Shown: piece after piece, positions 1 through 9,992 of the stretch | Numbering within the stretch: position 1 is the stretch's first letter | Layout: every line of letters starts with the position of its first letter | Source: Thalassobacillus cyri | Lineage (GTDB): Bacteria > Bacillota > Bacilli > Bacillales > Halobacillaceae | Reading direction: 5' to 3' | DNA length: 64,000 nt | Assembly: GCF_900107755.1 (NCBI RefSeq) | Contig: NZ_FNQR01000004.1 | Location: forward strand, 1 to 64,000 | The notes under the pieces: model-generated | Told to the model about the DNA's origin: nothing | Database searches by the model: none | Seen by the model: only the letters and a program-made list of their open reading frames with translations | Position numbers and translations under genes: made by a program

Positions 1-21
1 CTTTTGTCCTTTTAAAGCCAT

Positions 22-90
22 AAAAATGCACCCCTTAAAAATCGTACGTTGTAACCGGGGGTTTTTTCAACGTCTATTTTAAGGGGTGCA
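22..90 (-). terminator. Nested inverted repeat, likely terminator of the SDR gene
   Basis: A perfect 14-bp arm (TGCACCCCTTAAAA at 27-40) pairs with 77-90, and inside it ACGTTG (46-51) pairs with CAACGT (68-73). On the minus strand, just past the stop of the SDR gene, the hairpin is followed by a run of five T. A terminator for the leftward gene is the simplest reading. The nested, interrupted stem is unusual. Confidence 0.6.
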
Positions 91-110
91 CACTAGATGT
101 CCCGGGGTGT

Positions 111-974
111 TCATCCATTCACTGGTATGCCTCCGTTCACATGAATCATCTGTCCGGTCACATAGCTTGAATCGTCGCTGGCTAAGTAGACATAAGCGGG
201 AGCAACTTCTCTAGGCTGTCCTGGACGTCCCATCGGATTATCGGATCCGAATTCGGCCACTTTCTGTTTATCGAAACTTGCCGGGATAAGAGGTGTCCAA
301 ATTGGCCCGGGCGCAACTCCGTTGACGCGAATTCCTTTTCCAACTAATGATTTAGCCAGGGAGCGGGTGAAAGCTGTAATGGCGCCTTTGGTTGATGAAT
401 AATCAATCAACTGTTCGTTTCCTTCATAAGCTGTAACGGAAGAAGTATTGATAATTGTACTGCCTTTTTTCATGTGAGGCAGGACTGCTTTCGTCATGTA
501 AAAATAAGAAAAGAAATTCACCCGAAATGTTTCTTCCATCTGCTCGTTTGTAATGTCGAGGAAGTTTTCTTTCGGGTACTGGATCGCTGCATTATTAACA
601 AGGATATCAATCTTACCCAATGAATTGACGATTTGTGTAACGGAGGATTCACAATGGGCCGAATCTCCGATGTCACCAATAATCAGCTCGCATTTTCTTC
701 CTTCCGCTTCCACAAGTTTCTTCGTGTTGTCCGCATCTTCCTGCTCATTCAAATAAAGAATCGCAACATCGGCGCCTTCTTTGGCAAAATACAGACTGAC
801 CGCTCTTCCAATCCCGCTGTCACCACCTGTAATGACAGCGATTTTTCCACTTAACTTTCCACTGCCTATATAAGTGTTATCTACAAATTCCGGTAACGGC
901 TTCATTTCATATTCAAAGCCGGGCTGGCGGTTCTGGTGCTGCTTCGGTTGTATTTCTTTCTTTTTATTCGGCAT
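111..974 (-). CDS. SDR-family NAD(P)-dependent oxidoreductase
   Basis: A 287-aa short-chain dehydrogenase/reductase with an N-terminal extension of about 40 basic and polar residues before the Rossmann fold. The cofactor motif TGGDSGIG is at residues 49-56, NNAA near 127-130, Ser near 178-179 and the catalytic YSSTK at 192-196. This extended form matches the Bacillus general-stress dehydrogenase group (YdaD/YhdF/YhxC type), whose natural substrates are poorly known. The ATG start has a good AAGGAGG site. No close operon partner is present, and I could not find a convincing SigB promoter. Oxidoreductase function is secure; the substrate is unknown. Confidence 0.9.
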   Translation of the reverse strand: MPNKKKEIQPKQHQNRQPGFEYEMKPLPEFVDNTYIGSGKLSGKIAVITGGDSGIGRAVSLYFAKEGADVAILYLNEQEDADNTKKLVEAEGRKCELIIGDIGDSAHCESSVTQIVNSLGKIDILVNNAAIQYPKENFLDITNEQMEETFRVNFFSYFYMTKAVLPHMKKGSTIINTSSVTAYEGNEQLIDYSSTKGAITAFTRSLAKSLVGKGIRVNGVAPGPIWTPLIPASFDKQKVAEFGSDNPMGRPGQPREVAPAYVYLASDDSSYVTGQMIHVNGGIPVNG

Positions 975-1128
975 GTCTATTTCCTCCTTATCCTACTAAT
1001 TGAGTTATGAATTAGGGTGCCCGGGCTCTCCAGATTTAACCACCTGCTAAGTAAGACAATTTTCGCTTACAAAGCTTTATTTTTTGAAGAATGTGGGAGG
1101 CTAATGTAACGGACGGGAGGATATCTAG

Positions 1129-1407
1129 ATGAAAAGAATTCATGCGTATTTTAATAATGAGGAACAAGCAGAAGGGGTGAAGTCCAGGCTTCAATCTCTT
1201 CATGCGGATAATATAACGTTGGGGAGTATCCCTAAAGACAATAATGAACTGATAGAGGTATTACGAAGTTTATTTTTTCTAAAGAAGAATGATGATCATT
1301 CGATGCATGTGTTGAAAACTGACTTGGCAGAAGAGGAATATGACCGAGTAAAGGCGATTGTGAAAGAGAGTAACGGTATATTTTTAAAATCAATGCTTAA
1401 CTACTAG
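1129..1407 (+). CDS. Small protein with general-stress-protein-17M-like pattern
   Basis: A 92-aa soluble protein with a strong ribosome site (GGGAGG, about 9 nt before the ATG) and its own terminator downstream. It has no signal peptide or membrane segment. The pattern (an N-terminal strand with FNNEEQA, a helix, DNITLGSI, then a C-terminal strand and LAEEEYDRVKAIVKESNG helix) resembles the YflT/Gsp17M ferredoxin-like fold of Bacillus stress proteins, but I see no diagnostic motif. Function unknown. It is divergent from the SDR gene, itself of a stress-associated group, which weakly supports a stress role. Confidence 0.7.
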   Translation: MKRIHAYFNNEEQAEGVKSRLQSLHADNITLGSIPKDNNELIEVLRSLFFLKKNDDHSMHVLKTDLAEEEYDRVKAIVKESNGIFLKSMLNY

Positions 1408-1431
1408 TTCATAAATTTAACGAAGTAACTG

Positions 1432-1464
1432 AAAGTGTGCAGAAATTCGATGCTCACTTTTTTT
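1432..1464 (+). terminator. Terminator after the small stress-type gene
   Basis: AAAGTGTGC (1432-1440) pairs with GCTCACTTT (1452-1460) with one internal mismatch, followed by a T run. It lies between the convergent small gene and the UbiA-family gene. Confidence 0.7.
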
Positions 1465-1505
1465 CTGTCTCTTTTATGAGAAATACAAGTCGTTGGCCGG
1501 TTTTC

Positions 1506-2432
1506 TTATATAAAAATGCCGAGCCAAACGGCATTGACCATAGCTAGTATAAGTATGGCTTTTTCACAAGCGGATACTTGCTGGTGGTCTTCCACATCCA
1601 TTTTAAAGATTAAGAAAACAGCAGCCCCAGTCATTATGACTAGCCCAACTGCTGCCCACAGCCGGTCCAACCCCAACCAAAGAGCGCATAGTCCTGTTAG
1701 ACCAAAATAGACGAGGGCCGGAAGACGGCTGAATGCAGTACCGAACCTTTCTACAGACCAGACCACGCTCGTTTTTTTCGTGGGTACAGCTTTTCTATCG
1801 GCATCTCGATCAGGGATATGATGTATCATCACCCAGGCGATACAAAATAAAGCGTTGATGACGGCATTTTGCAGCACCCACTCAGGGGTAGGATCCAACA
1901 TCAGCCAACCTCCAGCAACTCCAAGAAAAAACACCGAGGGAAAAGTGGCCAGCCATTCTCCGACGAGTGGGAGGTAGCTAAGTCGCAGCGGAGGGAGAGA
2001 GTAGGAAACAGCTCCCCATAAACCGATTGCTAACAAAATCGCCATCTGGTAATAGCCAAAGATGACAAACATGGCAACGACCATCGCAAGTAATGCAAAC
2101 AGCGATTTGCCAAAACGCCAGAGGGCTTCCGAAGAAAAATATCCTTCCTGAATCACGCGGCTTCCCCCTGACAAGATAGCGGGACTGTGTGCGTCTGTGC
2201 CAGATTGATGGTCAATGTAGTCGTTTAATATATGTGTAAGTACACCGTGAATGACAAACGCTCCTAAAGTCAATAACAGGAATAAAGAAATCAATCTGTA
2301 TAGTGCGATGGGATAATAGAGGTATAAGGGGAGGACGGTAGATACAATCGTGGCGACACTTGAAGAAACGACAGCGACTGACCGTAATAACAGCCCTCCT
2401 CCTTTAAGTATTGCCAGGGCTTGGTTATTCAT
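1506..2432 (-). CDS. UbiA-family membrane prenyltransferase
   Basis: A 308-aa protein with about eight or nine hydrophobic segments. The two Asp-rich motifs of UbiA enzymes are visible: NDYID at residues 70-74 and DRDAD at 208-212, facing the cytoplasmic active site that binds Mg2+ and prenyl diphosphate. The family (MenA, UbiA, CyoE and relatives) transfers a polyprenyl chain to an aromatic or other acceptor. The first motif is shorter than the classical NDxxDxxxD, as in many divergent Bacillaceae members. It stands alone with an AAAGGAG site before the ATG, so context does not reveal the acceptor. Confidence 0.85.
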   Translation of the reverse strand: MNNQALAILKGGGLLLRSVAVVSSSVATIVSTVLPLYLYYPIALYRLISLFLLLTLGAFVIHGVLTHILNDYIDHQSGTDAHSPAILSGGSRVIQEGYFSSEALWRFGKSLFALLAMVVAMFVIFGYYQMAILLAIGLWGAVSYSLPPLRLSYLPLVGEWLATFPSVFFLGVAGGWLMLDPTPEWVLQNAVINALFCIAWVMIHHIPDRDADRKAVPTKKTSVVWSVERFGTAFSRLPALVYFGLTGLCALWLGLDRLWAAVGLVIMTGAAVFLIFKMDVEDHQQVSACEKAILILAMVNAVWLGIFI

Positions 2433-2636
2433 GGATTGCAGCTCCTTTCCAGGTAAGTGAACGGTTACCTATGAATACTCTTTACTGAGTACCCGTTTTT
2501 ACAATCTATCAAGCAGAATTTAGTTTAGCAGCCTGCAGATAACGAGTTAGGATAAAAATGATATTGCCAGGCCCTTAAAAATGTATGTGATTTATATTAC
2601 GGGGTTTTTACAAATTTGAAACTATTACCTTTTTTA

Positions 2637-2652
2637 TTGACACCGCTTTCAT
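2637..2652 (+). promoter_or_regulatory. cre (CcpA) site overlapping the -35 of the glpF promoter
   Basis: TTGACACCGCTTTCAT matches the consensus WTGNAANCGNWWWCAW at 15 of 16 positions. Its first six bases are also a perfect -35 box (TTGACA); the -10 is less clear (TAGTTT at 2660-2665 with 17-bp spacing, or TTTAAT at 2663-2668). CcpA bound here would block RNA polymerase, as expected for glycerol uptake genes. The site is read directly; CcpA control is inferred. Confidence 0.75.
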
Positions 2653-2701
2653 AATAGTTTAGTTTAATAGATAACAAGTTAACTACGTGACGGAGACATG
2701 G

Positions 2702-2765
2702 AGACTCACACTGAGCAAGTACTTTCCCTGGGGGAAGTGCGTGCTGGAAGTGTGGGTCTTTTTTT
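2702..2765 (+). terminator. Leader terminator of glpF, candidate GlpP antitermination target
   Basis: AGACTCACACT (2702-2712) pairs with AGTGTGGGTCT (2749-2759) with one wobble pair, has an inner stem (2721-2738), and is followed by seven T. It sits between the promoter and glpF, so transcription must read through it. In Bacillus subtilis, glp leaders carry such terminators and GlpP with glycerol 3-phosphate allows read-through. No glpP gene is in the window. Confidence 0.75.
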
Positions 2766-2802
2766 GTTCCCGTTAAATCTAACTTAAGAAGGAGTGTGTA
2801 GA

Positions 2803-5155
<2,353 letters not shown>

Positions 5156-5167
5156 ACCAACATTGAC

Positions 5168-5202
5168 AGGCACCTTTTGATAACAAGAGGTGCCTGATTT
5201 AA
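5168..5202 (+). terminator. Hairpin between glpK and dhaK
   Basis: AGGCACCTTTT (5168-5178) pairs with AAGAGGTGCCT (5185-5195) with one wobble, followed by GATTTAAT. Only about 24 nt separate it from the dhaK start and no promoter fits there, so it is more likely a partial terminator or an mRNA-stability element than a full stop. Confidence 0.6.
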
Positions 5203-5218
5203 TAGGAGGGATATTTAT

Positions 5219-6205
5219 ATGAAGAAAATCATCAACGACCCGAATCAAGTTGTAACCGAAATGCTGGATGGAGTAGTTGGCGCATACCCAGGCCAAATCA
5301 AGCGTATTCCTGATACTAACGTTGTTACAAAAAAAGATGCACCTGTTCAAAGTAAGGTAGGTATTGTCAGCGGGGGAGGCAGCGGCCATGAACCAGCCCA
5401 TGCCGGATACATAGGGAAGGGCATGCTTGATGCCGCCGTAGCTGGCGAAGTCTTCACTTCTCCAACGCCGGACCAAGTATTTGAAGCGATCAAGGCAGTT
5501 GATGGGGGCTCCGGGGTGCTGCTTGTCATTAAAAATTACAGCGGGGATGTCATGAATTTTGAGATGGCTGCTGAAATGGCGGAAGCAGAAGGCGTCGATG
5601 TGGCACAGGTCATTGTCAAGGATGATGTGGCCATCGAAGACAGAGATGGACGCAGAGGGGTTGCCGGTACTATATTCGTTCATAAAATTGCTGGGGCGAT
5701 GGCGGAGACAGGTGCTTCACTGGAGGAAGTGAAGGCTGTGGCTGAGAAAGTGATCGCGAATGTTCGCTCGATGGGAGTGGCATTAAGTCCATGCGTAATG
5801 CCGGCATCCGGGAAACCAAGCTTTGAACTGGGAGAAGATGAAATGGAAGTTGGCATTGGTATCCATGGGGAACCAGGTACAGAACGGAAACCACTCGCTT
5901 CAGCCAATGAAATCGCAACTGAACTCACGAAGCATGTGCTGGAAGACCTGGAGTTGTCAGGATCAGATGAAGTAGCAGTAATGGTGAATGGGCTCGGGGC
6001 GAGTCCTGAAATGGAACTTCACCTGGTCAATCGCAAAGTTCAGGGGATTTTACAGGAAAAAGGGGTAAAGGCCTATAAAACCTTCGTCGGCGAATATATG
6101 ACATCCTTGGAAATGGCGGGATGCTCCGTGACGTTATTGAAATTGGATGGTCAATTGAAAGAGCTGCTGGACAGTCCTTCGGATGCGCCGGCATTTCGAT
6201 CTTGA
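5219..6205 (+). CDS. dhaK: PTS-dependent dihydroxyacetone kinase, substrate subunit DhaK
   Basis: A 328-aa protein that binds dihydroxyacetone covalently through a His as a hemiaminal while DhaL delivers phosphate. Key motifs are SGGGSGHEPAHAGYIG near residue 50 and GIGIHGEPG near 215-223, which holds the substrate-binding His. The length is typical of the PTS-dependent type and there is no fused C-terminal DhaL domain. It is first of the dhaKLM set, 63 bp after glpK. The product, dihydroxyacetone phosphate, enters glycolysis. Confidence 0.96.
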   Translation: MKKIINDPNQVVTEMLDGVVGAYPGQIKRIPDTNVVTKKDAPVQSKVGIVSGGGSGHEPAHAGYIGKGMLDAAVAGEVFTSPTPDQVFEAIKAVDGGSGVLLVIKNYSGDVMNFEMAAEMAEAEGVDVAQVIVKDDVAIEDRDGRRGVAGTIFVHKIAGAMAETGASLEEVKAVAEKVIANVRSMGVALSPCVMPASGKPSFELGEDEMEVGIGIHGEPGTERKPLASANEIATELTKHVLEDLELSGSDEVAVMVNGLGASPEMELHLVNRKVQGILQEKGVKAYKTFVGEYMTSLEMAGCSVTLLKLDGQLKELLDSPSDAPAFRS

Positions 6206-6222
6206 TAATAGGAGGGGAGCTT

Positions 6223-6843
6223 ATGGCATTCACAGTCGAACAAGCATTGAATTGGCTTACTAAAAGTAATGAAAAAATCCAGGAGAATAAAGACTATTTG
6301 TCTGAATTAGACCAGGCGATCGGAGACGGCGACCATGGCATCAATATGGCCCGCGGTTTCGATGAGGTAGTCAAGAAGCTGGATGGTAATGATTATAAGC
6401 AAGTCGCCGACGTATGGAAAGACGCAGCGATGACGTTGATGTCAAAAGTTGGAGGAGCGTCTGGTCCATTGTTCGGCACAGCATTTTTGAAGATGTCGAT
6501 GGCAGCCAAAGGTGGAGAGGCTGTATCGTATGATGCTTTTATCAAAGCGTTGGAAGATGGGGGGGCCGGCATCAAACAACGTGGCAAAGCGACAGAAGGT
6601 GAAAAGACGATGGTCGATGTCTGGTCTCCTGTTGTCAAGCAGTTAAAAGAAGCAAAGGACTTTGACGCCGGGCTTATTCGTGATAGTTCCAAGTCAGCGA
6701 TGGAAGCTACAAAGGATATCATAGCGACAAAAGGACGTGCCGCTTATTTGAAGGAGCGCTCCAAGGGTCACCTCGACCCAGGCTCAGTTTCATCCTATTA
6801 TATTTTCCAAGCATTGTCCGACTGCATTGAAGGGGAGGTGTAG
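6223..6843 (+). CDS. dhaL: Dihydroxyacetone kinase, ADP-binding subunit DhaL
   Basis: A 206-aa all-helical subunit that holds ADP permanently and shuttles phosphate from DhaM to dihydroxyacetone on DhaK. The metal/nucleotide signature is DQAIGDGDHGINMARG near residues 28-43, followed by GGASGPLFG. I start at the ATG at 6223 (GGAGGGGAG 3-11 nt upstream) rather than the in-frame ATG at 6121, which would overlap dhaK by 85 bp and add unrelated residues. Confidence 0.95.
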   Translation: MAFTVEQALNWLTKSNEKIQENKDYLSELDQAIGDGDHGINMARGFDEVVKKLDGNDYKQVADVWKDAAMTLMSKVGGASGPLFGTAFLKMSMAAKGGEAVSYDAFIKALEDGGAGIKQRGKATEGEKTMVDVWSPVVKQLKEAKDFDAGLIRDSSKSAMEATKDIIATKGRAAYLKERSKGHLDPGSVSSYYIFQALSDCIEGEV

Positions 6844-6846
6844 GAG

Positions 6847-7221
6847 ATGGCGAATGTAGGAATTGTCATCATATCCCATAGTGAAAAAGTTGCCAACGGA
6901 GTCAAGGACATCCTCGAACAGGCAGTCGGACAGGTTACCGTAGAAGCGGCCGGAGGGCAGGGAGATGGCGAAATCGGTACGAGCCTTGAAAAAATTCAGG
7001 GTGCTATCGAGAAAGTTCACAGCGCTCAAGGCACGATTGTTTTCTATGATCTCGGCAGCGCGAAAATGAATGCTGAGATAGCAATCGAAATGCTGGAGTT
7101 GGAAAACGTTCAATTGGCGGAAGCACCTGTTTTGGAAGGTGCTTATCTGGCAGCTGTGGAATCGAGTATGGGAAGGCCGCTTGAGAAAATCGTGAATGCC
7201 TTAGAAAAAGAGTTTAAGTAA
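6847..7221 (+). CDS. dhaM: Dihydroxyacetone kinase phosphotransfer subunit DhaM
   Basis: A 124-aa single-domain protein of the mannose-type EIIA fold. The phosphorylated His lies in the N-terminal VIISHSEKVA segment (His11), and the GDGEIGTSL segment is typical. It takes phosphate from HPr and passes it to ADP on DhaL, so dihydroxyacetone is phosphorylated at the expense of PEP. Unlike the E. coli protein it has no fused HPr or EI-like domains, the normal Gram-positive form. It starts 3 bp after the dhaL stop. Confidence 0.94.
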   Translation: MANVGIVIISHSEKVANGVKDILEQAVGQVTVEAAGGQGDGEIGTSLEKIQGAIEKVHSAQGTIVFYDLGSAKMNAEIAIEMLELENVQLAEAPVLEGAYLAAVESSMGRPLEKIVNALEKEFK

Positions 7222-7226
7222 AAGCT

Positions 7227-7263
7227 ACCCCGGAGCCCTCCAATATTTGGAGGGCTCCGGGGT
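7227..7263 (+). terminator. Strong hairpin ending the glp-dha operon
   Basis: A perfect 17-bp stem (7227-7243 with 7247-7263, GC-rich, loop TAT) directly after dhaM. The T tract behind it is poor (CAATTAATTT), but the stem is strong and the position is right. Confidence 0.8.
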
Positions 7264-7350
7264 CAATTAATTTATGAGTCATATTAACCGCTACTCTTTT
7301 ACTTTTTGCTTATAAGCGTAGGTAGTAAGCTTCGACATAATGATAATTCC

Positions 7351-7379
7351 TTGATATTCCAATTATTTTCCTCTAAGAT
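7351..7379 (+). promoter_or_regulatory. SigA-type promoter of the acyl-CoA ligase operon
   Basis: TTGATA (7351-7356), a 17-bp spacer and TAAGAT (7374-7379), about 80 bp before the ligase start and with a cre-like site downstream. Confidence 0.65.
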
Positions 7380-7413
7380 ATTTTGTAAGTATTCTTAATT
7401 TTCAATCAAGAAA

Positions 7414-7429
7414 ATGTATGCGCTTACAA
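7414..7429 (+). promoter_or_regulatory. cre-like site before the acyl-CoA ligase gene
   Basis: ATGTATGCGCTTACAA matches the cre consensus at 15 of 16 positions. It lies roughly 30-45 nt downstream of the predicted transcription start, a position where CcpA acts as a roadblock. Confidence 0.65.
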
Positions 7430-7456
7430 ATAATTAAAAATTAGAGGAGGTAGTGA

Positions 7457-9007
7457 ATGTTCGATTTAGGTTATTTCACAAGACGGGTAGAAGGAGACAG
7501 TCAAACAATTCCCCCTTCTAAAATAGCCGTACGACTGGAGGATCAGCAATATTGGACCTACCAGGACTTGCATGAGAAATCCAACCAATATGGTCATGCA
7601 CTTAATCAATTAGGGGTAAAAAAGGGAGACCGTGTAGGGATTCTTCTCTATAATTGCCTGGAGTATATTGGCTTGTATTTTGCTATTGCCAAGATAGGGG
7701 CCATTGCAGTCAGGCTAAATTTCCGGCTCTCATCCCGGGAATTGGAGTACATTTTAAATGACTCTGGGGCAAAAGTGCTTTGTTACCATTCAGAACTTGC
7801 ACCAACAATTCAGGAAATCTATGAAAAGATACCGGCCGAACATTTTATTCATGTTGGCGGAGCAAGAAGTGAATGTCCGAATTGGGCAGAACCTGGTACC
7901 ATCCTTGAGGCAGGAAGTACCCGTACCGTTGAACCTGATGGAATTACAATGAAAGACCCTGTCATGTTGATGTATACCTCCGGGACAACCGGTTTACCGA
8001 AAGGGTCGCTCTGGACTCACGGTAATACGTTTTGGTTTTCAGCGATGCAAGCCATGAAGTGGAACTATACCGGAGATGAAGTTGCTATGACCACCGGCCC
8101 TCTTTATCATGTCGGGGCGATGGAGGATGTTGCTTTGCCAGTCCTGTTACGCGGTGGAACTGTACATATTACCAAAAGTAAAGGGTTTGATATCAACAGG
8201 GTTCTGACCGTAATTACCGAGCATCAAGTAACCGATTGTTTCTTATTTCCTTTTATGATTTATGAAATGTTGAATTCTCCTCATATAAACAGCTTACAAC
8301 TAGAATCTCTTAAGCGGATCTACACTGGGGGGGACCCTATTATGCCAAAAGCCATTGAAGAATTGAATGAACGCTATCCACATATTGGTCTTATACAAGT
8401 GTATGGGTTAACCGAGGGCACTCCCATCGCTGCATCATTGGATCCGGAAGATAATCAAACCAAACATCATACGGTAGGAAAGCCACTGCCTATGACAGAG
8501 ATTAAAATTGGCGATGGTGATGGCCAACGCCTGCCTAATGGAAGTATTGGAGAAATTCTAATTAAAAGTCCGGCAGTTTCCATGGAATACTGGAATAAGC
8601 CAGAAGCTACACAAGATACATTCAGGGATGGCTGGTGCAGGACTGGGGATCTTGGAATGTTCGATCAGGATGGATTTCTTTCTATTTCCGGCAGAAAAAA
8701 AGACATGATCCGCAGTGGCGGTGAAAATGTCTATGCTGCTGAAATCGAGGACCTTCTCTACAGACATGAAGCAATAAATGAAGTTTCGATTATAGGAGTG
8801 CCTGATCCGAAGTATATTGAAACGGTATGTGCTGTTGTGGTGAAAAAAACAGGAGCAGATCTGACTGAGCAGGATATAGTCGATTATTTAGAGGGAAAAC
8901 TAGCCAGCTATAAAAGGCCGCGAAAGGTTATTTTTGTTGATGAGCTGCCGAGAACACCTTCCGGAAAAGTCCAAAAGTTCAAGCTTCGCGAACAATACAG
9001 CCATTAA
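7457..9007 (+). CDS. AMP-dependent acyl-CoA synthetase/ligase
   Basis: A 516-aa member of the ANL superfamily that activates a carboxylic acid with ATP and CoA through an acyl-AMP intermediate. Visible motifs are the P-loop YTSGTTGLPKG near residues 173-183, YGLTEG in the middle, GWCRTGDLG, the hinge GRKKDMIRSGGENV and the C-terminal catalytic Lys in TPSGKVQK. The length matches medium-chain or aromatic acyl-CoA ligases. Next are a crotonase and a sodium symporter, so the operon probably imports and activates one acid. The substrate cannot be read from the sequence. Confidence 0.92.
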   Translation: MFDLGYFTRRVEGDSQTIPPSKIAVRLEDQQYWTYQDLHEKSNQYGHALNQLGVKKGDRVGILLYNCLEYIGLYFAIAKIGAIAVRLNFRLSSRELEYILNDSGAKVLCYHSELAPTIQEIYEKIPAEHFIHVGGARSECPNWAEPGTILEAGSTRTVEPDGITMKDPVMLMYTSGTTGLPKGSLWTHGNTFWFSAMQAMKWNYTGDEVAMTTGPLYHVGAMEDVALPVLLRGGTVHITKSKGFDINRVLTVITEHQVTDCFLFPFMIYEMLNSPHINSLQLESLKRIYTGGDPIMPKAIEELNERYPHIGLIQVYGLTEGTPIAASLDPEDNQTKHHTVGKPLPMTEIKIGDGDGQRLPNGSIGEILIKSPAVSMEYWNKPEATQDTFRDGWCRTGDLGMFDQDGFLSISGRKKDMIRSGGENVYAAEIEDLLYRHEAINEVSIIGVPDPKYIETVCAVVVKKTGADLTEQDIVDYLEGKLASYKRPRKVIFVDELPRTPSGKVQKFKLREQYSH

Positions 9008-9025
9008 TAGAAGGGGAGGACAAGT

Positions 9026-9817
9026 GTGCAAAAAGAGAAGAAAATAATGAGCATAAAAAGGGGCAATATCGAAATTATAGCTATTGATGAACCTCCTGTA
9101 AATGTATTGAGTAAGGAAGTATTGGAATACCTGGATCATACACTGGATCGGATAGAGGAAGACGATAGCATTCGTGCGGTCATTGTAACAGGGGCCGGTG
9201 ATAAAACATTTGTTGCTGGTGGGAATATCAAAGAATTCCCGGGTTGGATGGATAAAGGGGCAGCTTTGGCTAAGGAAAAATCCTTGGGCTTACAAGGGCC
9301 ATTGAATAAACTGGAGAAGCTCTCTAAACCTACCATTGCCGCTATTAATGGCCATGCCCTGGGTGGCGGGTGTGAACTGGCGATGTGCTGTGATTTACGG
9401 ATTGCGGAAAAACAAGCGCTTATCGGTCTGCCGGAAATTAAACTGGGACTCTTTCCGGGCGCAGGTGGAACCCAGCGTCTTCCTCGTTTAGTGGGAAAAA
9501 CAAAAGCGAAAGAGCTGATGCTTACCGGTGAACCAGTCAGCGCTTTAGAAGCGATGGCGATCGGACTGGTGAACCGAGTAGTGGAAAAGGGTGAGGCATT
9601 AGATCAAGCGTTGGTTTTAGCAGAAAAAATCACCTCTTATTCTCTTCCGGCCCTTTCTTTTATGAAAAAAGCGATTGATCAAGGGTATGAAACAACACAG
9701 GAAGAAGGGCTTGCAATTGAGGCCGAGTATTTTGGGCATGTCTTTCAAACGGAAGATGTAAAAGAAGGTGTTGATGCTTTTATTCATAAACGCAGTCCTC
9801 AGTTTAAGCACCAATAA
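9026..9817 (+). CDS. Enoyl-CoA hydratase/isomerase (crotonase) family protein
   Basis: A 263-aa crotonase. Both catalytic acids are present: Glu in ALGGGCELAM and Glu in GLPEIKLG, followed by the GAGGTQRLPR loop, so true hydratase activity is likely. The GTG start at 9026 is chosen because GGGGAGGA lies 5 nt upstream; the ATG at 9047 has no site. It lies 18 bp after the ligase gene. It probably hydrates the enoyl-CoA derived from the acid activated by that ligase. Confidence 0.9.
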   Translation: MQKEKKIMSIKRGNIEIIAIDEPPVNVLSKEVLEYLDHTLDRIEEDDSIRAVIVTGAGDKTFVAGGNIKEFPGWMDKGAALAKEKSLGLQGPLNKLEKLSKPTIAAINGHALGGGCELAMCCDLRIAEKQALIGLPEIKLGLFPGAGGTQRLPRLVGKTKAKELMLTGEPVSALEAMAIGLVNRVVEKGEALDQALVLAEKITSYSLPALSFMKKAIDQGYETTQEEGLAIEAEYFGHVFQTEDVKEGVDAFIHKRSPQFKHQ

Positions 9818-9872
9818 ATTTTTTTCATAATAATTTGCAGAATATTCATCATTATCAAAAAGGAGCGGTTGC

Positions 9873-9992
9873 ATGTTTGGATTAACACCATTAATGAGCT
9901 TTATGATGTTTGTATTTTGGCCGGCAATCATAGTAGCAGCTATGTTTTGGGGACGGTTCGCCTTTCGGAATGAAAGGGGGCTGGACGAATGA
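9873..9992 (+). CDS. 39-aa membrane protein coupled to the sodium symporter
   Basis: ATG at 9873 with AAAAGGAG 7 nt upstream, 39 codons, ending in TGA at 9990-9992. The stop overlaps the ATG of the symporter gene by 4 bp (ATGA), a mark of translational coupling. The protein has one hydrophobic span of about 22 residues (from LMSFMMF to AAMFWG) and a charged tail. Small single-span proteins encoded just ahead of sodium:solute symporters are known (YhdT before PanF; small accessory proteins in Bacillaceae). The role here, aiding folding or regulation of the transporter, is inferred. Confidence 0.8.
   Translation: MFGLTPLMSFMMFVFWPAIIVAAMFWGRFAFRNERGLDE

Noticed and set aside
975-1128. SigB promoter between the SDR gene and the small stress-type gene
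   Set aside because: The best GTTTAA/GGGTAT-like pair on either strand has too many mismatches.
2794-2802. GTG start for glpF
   Set aside because: The GTG overlaps the Shine-Dalgarno sequence of the ATG at 2803.
6121-6222. Upstream ATG start for dhaL
   Set aside because: It would overlap dhaK by 85 bp and add residues unlike DhaL; a strong ribosome site supports 6223.
7457-9817. Carnitine pathway CaiC/CaiD identity for the ligase and crotonase
   Set aside because: Lengths agree but the sequence features I can recall from CaiC and CaiD do not match, and no caiA/caiB-like genes are present.
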